This document shows positions 8,038-16,737 of a stretch of 64,000 bases of DNA, in pieces. The translations under genes were made by a program, and so were the position numbers. This stretch comes from Methylobacterium soli (GTDB taxonomy: Bacteria > Pseudomonadota > Alphaproteobacteria > Rhizobiales > Beijerinckiaceae): the NCBI RefSeq assembly GCF_008806385.1, contig NZ_VZZK01000015.1:1-64000 (forward strand), in the 5' to 3' direction. A model generated the notes under the pieces. It was given only the letters and a program-made list of their open reading frames with translations, made no database searches and was not told where the DNA came from. The stretch's first letter is position 1; every line of letters begins with the position of its first letter.

Positions 8038-8523
8038 GTGTCCGCAGCGCTCTCCCTCGCGATTCTCCCTCCCGACCGCCGCCAATCGCCGACGGCCGCC
8101 AGCGTGCAGCGCGGCGTGCGCAGGCTTTTCGCCGATCTTGGGCACGTCACGATCCCGGAATTCTCGCTGGCGAACGGACGCCGCGCCGATGTGATTGCGC
8201 TCTCTGCTTGCGGGAAACTGACCATCGTCGAGATCAAGTCGAGCGTTGCCGATTTCCGAGCCGACAAGAAGTGGCCGGATTATCGCGATTACTGCGATCG
8301 CTTCTACTTCGCCATTCCCGAAAACCTGCCCGAGAGCCTGATCCCGGAGGAGGCCGGCCTCATCGTGGCCGATGCCTTCGGGGGCGCGATCCTGCGGGAC
8401 CCCGCCGACCACCCCCTCAGCGGCGCCCGCCGCAAGGCCGTCACCCTGCGCTTCGCCCACAGCGCCGCCAGCCTGCTCCACACGCTGGCCGACCCGGGCG
8501 CCATCCGCGAAGGCGTGCTCTGA
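8038..8523 (+). CDS. mmcB: MmcB-family DNA repair nuclease
   Basis: This 161-aa protein matches the MmcB family, a putative endonuclease linked to DNA damage repair in Caulobacter. It shows a PD-(D/E)XK-type core: D51 in RRADVIAL, and E65 and K67 in IVEIKSS. The reading frame opens at a GTG at 8038. A regulatory dyad and imperfect LexA-like half sites lie about 100-150 bases upstream. The stop is followed at once by a stem-loop. It acts in the cytoplasm on DNA; the substrate structure is not known from sequence. Confidence 0.85.
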   Translation: MSAALSLAILPPDRRQSPTAASVQRGVRRLFADLGHVTIPEFSLANGRRADVIALSACGKLTIVEIKSSVADFRADKKWPDYRDYCDRFYFAIPENLPESLIPEEAGLIVADAFGGAILRDPADHPLSGARRKAVTLRFAHSAASLLHTLADPGAIREGVL

Positions 8524-8553
8524 GGACCGGCTCCGCGGCAGCGAAGCCGGTCC
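8524..8553 (+). terminator. Hairpin just after mmcB
   Basis: Nine-base arms GGACCGGCT (8524-8532) and AGCCGGTCC (8545-8553) pair exactly, starting one base after the mmcB stop. No T-run follows. A terminator or 3'-protecting stem between convergent genes is the likely role. Confidence 0.45.
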
Positions 8554-8612
8554 CAAGCCATTGATGAAACTCAGCTTATCGACCAACCAGGAGGCTGCGC
8601 CCCGTCCCGGGA

Positions 8613-9233
8613 TCAGGCCGCATGCGCGGCGATCCAATCGCGCGCCAGAGTGAGATCCCCCTGGCTCAGGCCGTGCCCGGTCGGCAGCGACCGGTGCTCG
8701 ACCCGGGCACCGGCCCGCTCCAGCTGCGCGGCGAGCCGCCCGGAATTCTCCCCCGGCACGATCGGATCGAGCGAGCCTGACAGGATCAGGACCGGCTTGC
8801 CCGCCAGATCGGCGCCGGGGGGCTCGGCCAGCGGCACCATCGCGCGGATCAGGATGGCGCCGGCCAGCACCTCCGGCCGCAGCTGCAGCAGCGCGGCCGC
8901 GATGTTGGCGCCGTTCGAGAAGCCGACCGCGATGGGCGCCGCAAGCCCGTAGGCGGTACGCGATTCTTCAATGAAATCCGCGAGTTCTCCGGTGCGACGC
9001 CGCAAATCCGCCTCGTCGAACACGCCCTCGGACAGGCGCCTGAAGAACCGCGGCATGCCGTTCTCCAGGACCGGGCCGCGCGGCGACAGCAGCGCCGCGC
9101 CGGGCGCCAGCGCCCGCCCGAGGGGGATCAGGTCGTTCTCGTCCCCGCCGGTCCCGTGCAGGAGCAGGAGCGGGGGCCGCCCCGGGCCGGAGGCCGGCTC
9201 GAAGCGGTGATGGAAGGCGAGCGTGGTCGTCAT
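8613..9233 (-). CDS. Alpha/beta hydrolase, MhqD-like carboxylesterase
   Basis: The 206-aa protein has the phospholipase/carboxylesterase fold: oxyanion region LLLHGTGGDEND (23-34), nucleophile Ser106 in GFSNGAN, Asp156 in GSLDPIVP and His187 in TGHGLS. The ATG at 9233 has GGGAG about seven bases upstream. It follows the ring-cleavage dioxygenase gene by 17 bases in the same direction. In Bacillus the similar proteins MhqD and MhqO handle quinone-type electrophiles, so a shared detoxification role is inferred. Confidence 0.85.
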   Translation of the reverse strand: MTTTLAFHHRFEPASGPGRPPLLLLHGTGGDENDLIPLGRALAPGAALLSPRGPVLENGMPRFFRRLSEGVFDEADLRRRTGELADFIEESRTAYGLAAPIAVGFSNGANIAAALLQLRPEVLAGAILIRAMVPLAEPPGADLAGKPVLILSGSLDPIVPGENSGRLAAQLERAGARVEHRSLPTGHGLSQGDLTLARDWIAAHAA

Positions 9234-9250
9234 GACAGTTCTCCCTCGTC

Positions 9251-10180
9251 TCAAGCGACCTTCGGCAGGACGGCCTCGATCTCCGCCCGGTGCGGTTCGA
9301 GGAAGGCCGGCAGCTTCAGCGCCTCGCCCAAGGCCGTGACGGGTTCGTCGACGGCAAAGCCCGGCACGTCGGTGGCGATCTCGAACAGCACGCCGCCCGG
9401 CTCGCGGAAGTAGACCGAGCGGAAGTAGTTGCGGTCGCGCTGCTCGGTGACCGCCAATCCGTGCTCTTGGGTGAGCTTGCGGACCATCTCGGCCTGCGCC
9501 GCATCGTCCGCCGCCCGGAAGGCGATATGATGCACCGAGCCGGCGCCCTGGCGGCCCCGCAGGAAGTCGCCCACCGCCCGCAGCGTCACGGATCCACCGA
9601 GATCACTGCCGCTGCGGAAGCGCGTCTGCGCGCCCTCGCGGCCGACCTCCCGGAAGCCGAGCACCTCGGTCAGGATCGCTGCCGTCGGGCCCGCCTCGCG
9701 CAACAGGAGGGTGACGCCGTGGAAGCCCCGGACCGCATGCTCGGCCGGAACATCGCTGCCCGTCCAGGCCGGCTCGGTCTCCGCGCCGTCCGTCCCCACG
9801 AGGGCGAGCGCCATCCCGTCCGGATCGCGGAAGGGCAGCACCGTCTCGCCGAAGACCTGAGCGGGTGCCTCGTGCGCTACGCCCTGCGCAATGAAGCGAT
9901 GCGTCCAGTAGCCGATGGCCGCGCGCGGCACGCGGAACGCGGTTTCCTGCGTCTCGCCGATCCCGGCTCGGCCCGGCGCGGCATGCTCCCAGGGAAAGAA
10001 GGTCAGGATGGTGCCGGGCCGGCCCGTCTCATCGCCGTAATAGAGATGGTAGGTCCCCGGATCGTCGAAATTGACGGTCTTCTTGACGAGCCTCAGGCCG
10101 AGCACGCGGGTGTAGAAATCGACGTTGCGCAGGGCTGCGCCGGAGAAGGCCGTGACATGGTGGAGGCCGCTCTCGGACAT
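9251..10180 (-). CDS. VOC-family ring-cleaving dioxygenase, MhqO-like
   Basis: The 309-aa protein has two glyoxalase/VOC modules (about 5-130 and 150-275). Likely metal ligands are in the N-terminal GLHHVTAF, in SVHHIAF at about 215 and in GGVLFEIATD near 265, an extradiol dioxygenase-like arrangement. Family members resemble MhqO/MhqA proteins that open hydroquinone or catechol rings. It heads a two-gene unit with the hydrolase at 8613-9233. A dyad at 10261-10279 lies 80 bases upstream and may be its operator. Confidence 0.82.
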   Translation of the reverse strand: MSESGLHHVTAFSGAALRNVDFYTRVLGLRLVKKTVNFDDPGTYHLYYGDETGRPGTILTFFPWEHAAPGRAGIGETQETAFRVPRAAIGYWTHRFIAQGVAHEAPAQVFGETVLPFRDPDGMALALVGTDGAETEPAWTGSDVPAEHAVRGFHGVTLLLREAGPTAAILTEVLGFREVGREGAQTRFRSGSDLGGSVTLRAVGDFLRGRQGAGSVHHIAFRAADDAAQAEMVRKLTQEHGLAVTEQRDRNYFRSVYFREPGGVLFEIATDVPGFAVDEPVTALGEALKLPAFLEPHRAEIEAVLPKVA

Positions 10181-10260
10181 GGTGATTGTCTCCCGTGGAC
10201 CCGGTGGTGGGTCGTTGGATGCAATCTGGTCCTTGTCGGCTGGTGAGAAAATAGAAACTA

Positions 10261-10279
10261 TGGAAACGCATTGGTTCCA
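10261..10279. promoter_or_regulatory. Dyad upstream of the dioxygenase-hydrolase pair
   Basis: TGGAAAC and GGTTCCA arms flank five bases, with one arm mismatch. The surrounding 35 bases are AT-richer than the genes and could carry a leftward promoter. The size suits a dimeric MarR- or LysR-type regulator. No MarR gene lies nearby; the adjacent LysR gene at 10374-11270 is one candidate binder. Confidence 0.35.
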
Positions 10280-10373
10280 AGTTTGCGCCGGTCAGAGGCT
10301 CGCGAGCATCGCAGCCTGTCCGGATCGGAGACGCGGCTCCCGATCCCGGAGCGGTGAAGACCGACCGCTGAGA

Positions 10374-11270
10374 TCAGGCGCGGATCGAGACAGCCTGTGC
10401 GAGGAAATCGACGAAGCAGCGAATGCGCAGGGCCAGCCGCTCATCCCCCGCAAAGAGCGCGTGGATCTCCTCGGTGTCGCCCGGGCTGAAAGCCTCGAGG
10501 ATCGGAACGAGTCGACCAGCCTCCACATCTTCGGCCACATGATAATGGGCGAGCCGCGCGATCCCCGCGCCGCCCAGCGCCATCCGGCGCACCACCTCCC
10601 CTGAATTCCCGAAGAAATAGCCCTGAACGGGGCGCTGCACCACGGCGTCGCCGATGCGAAAGGGCCAGGTGTCGAGGGAGCGCCGAAAGCTGAAATTCAG
10701 GCAATTGTGCCGCTGAAGGACATCCGGGTGCTCGGGCACTCTGTTGAGGCGCAGATACGCCGCGCTCGCGACCACGATCATGCGGCTGCGACCGAGGCGC
10801 TTTGCACGAAGGCGGGTGTCGCGCAGCGGCCCGATCCGGATGGCCACGTCCGCGCGTGCCTCGATCAGGTCGATGACATCGTCGGTCAGCGAAAGCTCCA
10901 CGGTCAGCAGCGGATAGGTCGCCAGGAAGGTCGGCAGCACGGGCAGGATCGCCGTCAAGCCGAACGGCACCGAAGCATTCACCCGAAGCCGCCCACTCGG
11001 CTCGGCGGCATCCCGGTTAAGGCTGGTCTCCATCGCGTCGAGTTCGGCCAGGAGGTCGGTCGCGCGCAGCAGGTAGGTTTCCCCTTCGTTCGTCAGACGA
11101 AGCGAGCGGGTGGTGCGCTCGATCAAACGCGCCCCGAGACGGGCCTCGATCCGCCCAACCGCACGGCTCACCGCGGACGGCGTCTGGCGCAAAGCCTTGC
11201 CGGCTGCCGCGAAACTGCCGCGGCGTGCGACTTGGACAAAGGCCTCCATCTCGCCGAGCCGATTGTCCAT
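10374..11270 (-). CDS. LysR-family transcriptional regulator
   Basis: The 298-aa protein is of standard LysR length. It has an N-terminal winged HTH (about 4-62, with 'GSFAAAGKALRQTPSAVSRA') followed by a periplasmic-binding-protein-like effector domain. The ATG at 11270 has GGAG eight bases upstream; frames extending to 11426 are not supported. It diverges from the SDR gene, the usual arrangement for a LysR regulator and its target, and it also precedes the dioxygenase pair on the same strand. The inducer is unknown. Confidence 0.92.
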   Translation of the reverse strand: MDNRLGEMEAFVQVARRGSFAAAGKALRQTPSAVSRAVGRIEARLGARLIERTTRSLRLTNEGETYLLRATDLLAELDAMETSLNRDAAEPSGRLRVNASVPFGLTAILPVLPTFLATYPLLTVELSLTDDVIDLIEARADVAIRIGPLRDTRLRAKRLGRSRMIVVASAAYLRLNRVPEHPDVLQRHNCLNFSFRRSLDTWPFRIGDAVVQRPVQGYFFGNSGEVVRRMALGGAGIARLAHYHVAEDVEAGRLVPILEAFSPGDTEEIHALFAGDERLALRIRCFVDFLAQAVSIRA

Positions 11271-11282
11271 GTCCCGCTCCAT

Positions 11283-11309
11283 TCGTGCATTGAATTCACG
11301 ATGATCGTG
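11283..11309. promoter_or_regulatory. Repeated TCGTG/CACGA half sites between LysR and SDR genes
   Basis: TCGTG (11283-11287), CACGA (11297-11301) and TCGTG (11305-11309) give an N9-spaced dyad followed by a tight dyad with a 3-base spacer. The site lies just upstream of the lysR start. Overlapping dyads between a LysR gene and its divergent neighbour are typical regulator sites, including autoregulation. Confidence 0.4.
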
Positions 11310-11409
11310 CAGGCTCGCCGTCTTTTCAGCAATCGCGGAGGTGGGCATCTCTCCCGGAGCGTGATCGGCGGGCGCCTTCGCCCGCTGCCTTCCCCGGAGG
11401 AATCCCCCC

Positions 11410-12204
11410 ATGGATCTGAAACTCAAGAATAGAACCGCGCTGGTGACCGGCTCGACGGCCGGGATCGGACTGGAGATCGCCCGAAAGCTTGCCGTCGAGG
11501 GCGCATCGGTCGTGATGGCAGGGCGCTCCCGGGCGAAGCTCGATCAGGCCGTCGCGTCGATCTCGGCGGAGGTCGGTGCCGGGATCGTACGGGGCGTGAC
11601 CGCCGATGCCGCAACGGCCGAAGGTGCCGAGACCTTGGCTCGCGAGGTCCCGCAGGTGGACGTGCTGGTCAACAATCTCGGCATCTACGAGTCAAAGCCG
11701 TTTGCAGAGATCACGGACGCGGATTGGCACGGGCTGTTCGAGACCAATGTGGTCAGCGGCGCACGCCTCGCCCAACGCTACTTCCAGCCGATGCTCGATC
11801 GGAACTGGGGGCGGATCATCTTCGTGTCGAGCGAGTCGGGCCTCGTGGTGCCCCCGGACATGATCCACTACGCGGTCACGAAATCGGCTCAGCTCACCAT
11901 CGCGCGGGGCCTCGCACAGCTCACCAAGGGCACCGGCGTGACGGTGAACTCGGTGCTGCCGGGGCCGACCCGCTCGGAGGGCATCGTCGAGTTCCTCAGA
12001 AGCGTAGCCTCCGATCCCGAGGCCGCACCGGACGTGCTCGAAGCGGAGTTCTTCCGCCTTCATCGCCCCCTGTCGCTGATCCAGCGCATGATCGAGCCGG
12101 AGGAGATCGCCGCTCTCGTCGCCTATCTGGCGAGCCCCCTCTCCGCAGCCACGAACGGCGCGGCCCTGCGGGTCGAGGGCGGCATCGTGCCGACGATCGC
12201 GTAG
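11410..12204 (+). CDS. SDR-family oxidoreductase
   Basis: The 264-aa protein is a classical short-chain dehydrogenase/reductase: cofactor motif TGSTAGIG (13-20), NNLG (88-91), catalytic Ser near 140-143, and Tyr154/Lys158 in YAVTK. The C-terminal 'TNGAALRVEGGIVPTIA' is the usual substrate-side end. The charged GRS after the second strand suggests NADP(H) preference. An AGGA-type site lies before the ATG. The divergent LysR gene probably controls it. The substrate cannot be named. Confidence 0.92.
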   Translation: MDLKLKNRTALVTGSTAGIGLEIARKLAVEGASVVMAGRSRAKLDQAVASISAEVGAGIVRGVTADAATAEGAETLAREVPQVDVLVNNLGIYESKPFAEITDADWHGLFETNVVSGARLAQRYFQPMLDRNWGRIIFVSSESGLVVPPDMIHYAVTKSAQLTIARGLAQLTKGTGVTVNSVLPGPTRSEGIVEFLRSVASDPEAAPDVLEAEFFRLHRPLSLIQRMIEPEEIAALVAYLASPLSAATNGAALRVEGGIVPTIA

Positions 12205-12243
12205 ACGATCGCCGGCCTCAAGCGCTCCCGGCACGCCCTGGGT

Positions 12244-13113
12244 TCATGCCCGGCCGCTGCGCCGGGATGCCACGCGGGCCAAGGCGGCGAGGTCCTTGTC
12301 GCCGTCGCCATGCGCCATCGCGTCGATCAGGTTGTCGCGCAGGACGCTGGCGAAGGGCATCGGCACGCCGACCGCATCGGCCGCCGCCAGGGCGAGGCGC
12401 ACATCCTTGGCTCCGAGCTTCAGATTGAAGCCCGGCGGCTCGTAGCGGTTGGCCGCGATCGAGGCGCCGTAGCCCTTGTAGACGGGTGAGGCGAACAGCG
12501 TGTTGGTGAGAAGATCGAGGAGGTCGGCGCCCGCGACACCGTGCGCTTCCGCGAAGGCCGCGGCCTCGCCCATGGCTTCGATGGCCGAGACCAGCATGAA
12601 GTTGCCGGCGAGTTTCACCGCATTCGCACGCTGCGGCTCGTCTCCGAAGCGCCAGGTCTTGGTGCCCATCGCATCGAGGAGGGGCGCGGCGCGATCGATC
12701 AGCGTGGCCTCGCCCGCCGCCACGATGTTGAGCGCGCCCGCCTCAGCCACGTCCGGACGACCGAAGACCGGGGCGGCGATGTAGGGGATGCCGGCCCGCC
12801 CATGGATCGCCGCGAGTTCCGCCGCGAGAGCGACCGAGATCGTGCTCATGCTGAGATGCAGGCCAGGACGCTCCGGGGAGTCGAGGAGGCCGCCCTCGAC
12901 GATCACGGCGCGCAGGGCCGCATCGTCGGCCAGCATCGTGATGGCCGCATCGCCCCGGAAGGCGTCCGCCGCGCTCGCGACCGGCACCGCCCCCGTGAGC
13001 GCCTTCGCGGCCTCGGGCGAGCGGTTCCAGACCCGGACCGTATGGCCGGCCCGGATCAGGCTAGCGGCCATGCCCCGGCCCATGCGCCCGAGGCCGATGA
13101 ATCCCACATCCAT
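12244..13113 (-). CDS. NAD(P)-dependent beta-hydroxyacid dehydrogenase
   Basis: The 289-aa protein belongs to the 3-hydroxyisobutyrate dehydrogenase superfamily: N-terminal Rossmann motif GFIGLGRMGRGMA, the substrate-binding region around APVFGRPDVA, and catalytic Lys167 in VKLAGNFML. Such enzymes reduce or oxidise short beta-hydroxy or aldonic acids; subfamily members also reduce succinic semialdehyde or glyoxylate. The gene lies 27 bases after the exported hydrolase gene on the same strand, so the two may be co-transcribed. Confidence 0.88.
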   Translation of the reverse strand: MDVGFIGLGRMGRGMAASLIRAGHTVRVWNRSPEAAKALTGAVPVASAADAFRGDAAITMLADDAALRAVIVEGGLLDSPERPGLHLSMSTISVALAAELAAIHGRAGIPYIAAPVFGRPDVAEAGALNIVAAGEATLIDRAAPLLDAMGTKTWRFGDEPQRANAVKLAGNFMLVSAIEAMGEAAAFAEAHGVAGADLLDLLTNTLFASPVYKGYGASIAANRYEPPGFNLKLGAKDVRLALAAADAVGVPMPFASVLRDNLIDAMAHGDGDKDLAALARVASRRSGRA

Positions 13114-13140
13114 GCGTGAACTCCTCGAAAATCGTTGAGG

Positions 13141-14142
13141 TCAGTGACTGTTGAGGAAATCGAGCGTCAGCTCGTTGAAGCGCTCGGTCGCCTCCATGTG
13201 GACGAGGTGCCCGACGCCCTCGATCACCTCGGCGCGCCCCTCGGCCATCTGCGCGGCAAGCGCACGGGCATGGGCCGCATTCTGGCCCATCCCGGCCTGC
13301 AGCGCCGGCGGCGCGAAGGGCTTGCCCGGCGCGTTGTGGTCGTTGGCGCCCATGATGAAGAGCGTCGGGACCCGCACCAGGGGGATCTCATGCACCACCG
13401 GCTGGCCCCAGATCGCCTGATAGGAATTCACGAAGGATTGGAGCCAGCGGGGATACTCGCCCGAGCCCTTCACCCGCTCGCGGACCTCCACGAAGGGCTC
13501 GATCGCCGCGGCCGGCAGGGAGAGCGCGTAGCTCGTCATGAGCTGGCGCCGGTAGGCGTCGGCCGTCAGGTCGCCCTCGCGCTTCAGCAGGGTCTCGTTG
13601 GAGACCGGCGGCACGGCGAAGCGATAATCCTCGAGACCGATCGGGGCTTCGAGGACGAGGCTGTTGACACGGTCCGGGGCGTTGCGGGCGAGGCGGATGG
13701 CGAGCATGCCGCCCATGGAATGGGCGACGACTTCGACGCGGGGCAGGCCGAGCGCGTCGAGGAGGGCCACGGTGTCGGCGGCCATCCGGTCGAAGGTGAA
13801 GGGGCCGACGGGCTTCGAGGATTTGCCGAACCCAAGCTGGTCGGGCACCACCACGCGGTAGCCCGCCTGGGCCAGCGCGACGATCACGGGCTGCCAGTAG
13901 CTCGCCGGAAAGTTACGTCCGTGCAACAGGATGGCGGCCCGCCCGTTGGGGGTGCCGGTCGGCGCGACGTCCATGTAGGCGAGGCGCTGGGCCTCGTTGT
14001 CCCGGGTGAGCGGGAGGAAGCGCACGGGATACGGATAGGCGAAGCCCTCGAGCCCGATTCCGAGAGGCGCGGGCTCCTGCGCGCGCGCCGCGAGGGGGGC
14101 GATGGCGAGCCCGAAGGCGAGGATCCAGCTGGAACACTTCAT
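13141..14142 (-). CDS. Exported alpha/beta hydrolase
   Basis: The 333-aa protein begins with a signal peptide (core ILAFGLAIAPLAA, likely cut after about residue 21). A canonical alpha/beta hydrolase domain follows: LLHGRNFP, nucleophile Ser142 in AHSMGGM, and a C-terminal GVGHLVHME with the catalytic His. The acid is probably in FIMGANDHNAPG. It is likely periplasmic. The ATG at 14142 starts the signal peptide directly, while the longer frame adds unrelated residues. The substrate is unknown; it heads a probable pair with the dehydrogenase at 12244-13113. Confidence 0.88.
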   Translation of the reverse strand: MKCSSWILAFGLAIAPLAARAQEPAPLGIGLEGFAYPYPVRFLPLTRDNEAQRLAYMDVAPTGTPNGRAAILLHGRNFPASYWQPVIVALAQAGYRVVVPDQLGFGKSSKPVGPFTFDRMAADTVALLDALGLPRVEVVAHSMGGMLAIRLARNAPDRVNSLVLEAPIGLEDYRFAVPPVSNETLLKREGDLTADAYRRQLMTSYALSLPAAAIEPFVEVRERVKGSGEYPRWLQSFVNSYQAIWGQPVVHEIPLVRVPTLFIMGANDHNAPGKPFAPPALQAGMGQNAAHARALAAQMAEGRAEVIEGVGHLVHMEATERFNELTLDFLNSH

Positions 14143-14255
14143 GAACGATTCCGCACATAAGCCTTGAACACATCCGTGCACGCGGGGTCACATAGGGCGC
14201 GCGCGGTCCTGCCGCGCAGGGGTCGTCGGCAAACAGCACCGGGAGCACGCGAGGG

Positions 14256-15686
14256 ATGACCGGAACCGCGGGGCCGGCACAGAGCCAGGGACCGGGCGGC
14301 CACGGCGCCGCCCCGGCCGCGGGGACGCCAGCCGACGGCCTGCCGCCGCGGGAGCGGATGCTGGCGCTGCTGGCCATCGGGCTGGCCATCACCATGGCGA
14401 TCCTCGACGGGGCGATCGTCAACGTCGCCCTGCCGGTGATGGCCAAGGACCTCGCGGTGAGCCCGGGGGCGGCGATCTTCGTGGTCAACGGCTACCAGAT
14501 CGCCGTGACGGCGGCCCTGCTGCCGCTCGCCACCCTCGGCGACATCCTGGGCTACCGGCGGGTCTATCTCGGGGGGCTCGGGGTCTTCACCCTCGCCTCG
14601 GTCGCCTGCGCGCTCTCGCCGAGCCTCGACCTGCTGATCGCGGCGCGGCTGGCCCAGGGGCTCGGGGCGGCCGGCATCATGAGCGTGAACATCGCGCTGG
14701 TGCGCTTCATCTATCCCCACCGGATGATCGGGCGGGGCGTCGGCAACGTCGCCCTCGTGGTCGCCATCGCGTCGGCGGCGGGCCCGACGGTGGCGGCCGC
14801 GATCCTGACGGTGGCGACCTGGCCCTGGCTGTTCCTCGTCAACCTGCCGGTCGGGCTGCTCGCGCTGCTCGTGGGCTCGCGCACCCTCCCGGCGACGCCC
14901 CGCAGCGGAGCCCGCTTCGATGCCCTGAGCGCGGGGCTCAACGCCCTGACCTTCGGCCTATTGATCATCGGCATCGACGGGGTCGGCACCGCCGGAGGGC
15001 GCGGGCTGGCGCTCGCCGAGATCGCCGGAGCCGTCGTGGTGGGGGCGGTGTTCGTCTGGTACCAGCTCCGGCTGCCGAACCCGCTGCTCCCCGTCGATCT
15101 CCTGCGGATCCCCGCCTTCGCCCTCTCGATGGCGACCTCGATCGCGTCCTTCGCGAGCCAGATGATGGCCTACATCGCCCTGCCCTTCTACTTCCAGGAC
15201 GTGCTCCACCTCTCGGAGACGCAGACGGGCTTCCTGCTGACGCCCTGGCCGCTCGCCATCGCCGCGATGGCGCCGATCTCGGGGCGCCTCGCCGACCGCT
15301 ACGCGCCGGGGCTCCTCGGCGGCATCGGCCTCGCCGCGATGGCGGCGGGCCTTGCCGGGATGGCGCTGCTGCCGGCGGAGCCCTCGACCCTCGACATCAT
15401 CTGGCGCCTGACCCTGTGCGGCCTAGGCTTCGGCCTGTTCCAGTCGCCCAACAACAAGGTGATCATCACGAGCGCGCCGCGCGAGCGCAGCGGCGGCGCG
15501 AGCGGCATGCAATCCACCGCCCGGCTCACCGGCCAGTCCCTCGGCGCCGCCCTGGTCGCCGTCCTGTTCGGGCTCACCCACGGATCGGGCGCAGGCCAAC
15601 CCATCGCCCTCTCGCTCTGGTGCGCGGTGGCGCTTGCCGGAACCGGCGCGCTGGCCAGCGTGCTGCGGCGCCAGCCGGGCGGCTGA
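14256..15686 (+). CDS. DHA2-family MFS multidrug efflux protein
   Basis: The 476-aa membrane protein has the 14-helix drug:H+ antiporter-2 layout of EmrB/QacA. 'AILDGAIVNVALPVMAKDL' is motif D1 in helix 1, then 'LGDILGYRRVYLGG' (motif A), and 'RLAQGLGAAGIMSVNIALVR' (motif B). The N-terminal 30 residues are a Gly/Pro-rich tail. No membrane-fusion partner (EmrA-like) is adjacent, so it may work alone. A decayed desaturase gene follows it. Confidence 0.9.
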   Translation: MTGTAGPAQSQGPGGHGAAPAAGTPADGLPPRERMLALLAIGLAITMAILDGAIVNVALPVMAKDLAVSPGAAIFVVNGYQIAVTAALLPLATLGDILGYRRVYLGGLGVFTLASVACALSPSLDLLIAARLAQGLGAAGIMSVNIALVRFIYPHRMIGRGVGNVALVVAIASAAGPTVAAAILTVATWPWLFLVNLPVGLLALLVGSRTLPATPRSGARFDALSAGLNALTFGLLIIGIDGVGTAGGRGLALAEIAGAVVVGAVFVWYQLRLPNPLLPVDLLRIPAFALSMATSIASFASQMMAYIALPFYFQDVLHLSETQTGFLLTPWPLAIAAMAPISGRLADRYAPGLLGGIGLAAMAAGLAGMALLPAEPSTLDIIWRLTLCGLGFGLFQSPNNKVIITSAPRERSGGASGMQSTARLTGQSLGAALVAVLFGLTHGSGAGQPIALSLWCAVALAGTGALASVLRRQPGG

Positions 15687-15726
15687 CAAGGTCCGGTGAT
15701 CGCCGCGCCGCGAGCCGTGCTGACGC

Positions 15727-16105
15727 GACCTCCGCGAACAGGTGCCGCTCGGAGCGGGCTTCTTCCTCGTCGGCGGCATGCCGTGGCTGGACTGCGGCGT
15801 CGCGGTGCGGGTCGCGGCCCGCGTGATCGGGCATTGGGCGGTGGGCCACGCAACGCATCGGCGCGGGCCGCAGGGTTGGGCGGTCGATGGCGTCGCGGTG
15901 CAGGGCTAGGACCTGCCGGCGGCGGCGCTGGTCACATTCGGCGAGGCCTCGCACGCACTATGCGTGGCCGCGATCGGCGCGGCTGGGGGTGGAGCGCGGG
16001 CACGCCGATCCGGGCTGGTGAGTGCTCGTGGCGCCGCGGAGAGCGGGGCTCGTCGGGAACCTGCGGGAGCCGCAGCACGTGGTCCCCCGGGACGGATTGC
16101 GCCGG
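15727..16105 (+). pseudogene. Decayed fatty-acid desaturase (C-terminal part)
   Basis: Conceptual translation gives desaturase-like blocks in two frames. From 15727 the frame reads GGMPWLDCGVAVRVAA, then VIGHWAVGHATHRRGPQGW, then VDGVAVQG ending at a TAG (15907-15909) where a Tyr codon is expected, and on to ALVTFGEASHA. Reading must shift by one base near 15950 to continue as WPRSARLGVERGHADPGW, followed by a TGA (16019-16021) and then VLVAPRRAGLVGNLREP. In intact acyl-lipid desaturases the frameshift region carries the third His box (WHxNHH), which is damaged here. No N-terminal half is visible upstream. Bases 16106-16410 hold nothing else I recognise. Confidence 0.75.
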
Positions 16106-16410
16106 CCAGGAAGCCAGGATGAGGCCGGTCCGCGCGCCCGATGCCGGGGTCGCCTTCGGGGCGGAATGGGTCGGAGGGACGCCCGTCGAACTTCCGACCC
16201 GCGCTCGGGCCGTTTTCCGGCCTCACGCCTCGGCCGAGGGTCAGGCAGGCGAGGGGCTGTTCGAACGAGGCGAGGCGGCCTCGGCCGCCCCGTCAAGGTG
16301 CTCCGGCGGGAGAACCCGGCATGAGAACCCGGCATGAGCGCTCGGCTTGAGCGCTCACCGGCGCCGCGCTGCCCCGCCGCGCGAGCGGGGTCGGGGCGCG
16401 TCGGTCGGTC

Positions 16411-16737
16411 TCAGGACTTCAGGTGGGCCGCGAGATGCTTGTTCATCTCGAACATGGTGCACTTGTCCTTGCCGAAGACCTTCTTGAGCTTGTCGTCGGC
16501 CAGGATCTCGCGCTTGTTCGCCGGGTTCTGAAGGTTGTGCTTCTTGATGTAGTCCCACACCTTGCTGACCACTTCGCCGCGCGGCAGCGGGCTGGTGCCC
16601 ACGATGGCGCCGAGCTCGGCCGAAGGCTTCAGGGGCTGCTGCAGGGCGTTCGGCTTGGCAGCGCCACCCTCGGCCTTCGCCTTCGGGGCAGCCTTCGCCT
16701 TCGGGGCGGCCTTGGTCTCCGTCGTCTTGGTTGCCAT
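16411..16737 (-). CDS. SWIB/MDM2-domain protein
   Basis: The 108-aa protein has a Lys/Ala-rich basic N-terminus (about 1-30) that could contact DNA. A single SWIB domain follows, recognised by LKPSAELGAIVG, 'VWDYIKKHNLQNPANKREI' and 'FGKDKCTMFEMNKHLAAHL'. SWIB domains are best known from eukaryotic chromatin remodelers, but stand-alone forms occur in alphaproteobacteria and chlamydiae, where a nucleoid or topoisomerase-linked role is suspected. The ATG at 16737 has GGAGG seven bases upstream. Confidence 0.92.
   Translation of the reverse strand: MATKTTETKAAPKAKAAPKAKAEGGAAKPNALQQPLKPSAELGAIVGTSPLPRGEVVSKVWDYIKKHNLQNPANKREILADDKLKKVFGKDKCTMFEMNKHLAAHLKS

Noticed and set aside
15696..16337. 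213-codon open frame after the DHA2 exporter
   Set aside because: Its translation is Arg/Gly-rich noise; real homology in this interval is to a desaturase in the other two forward frames, interrupted by stops.
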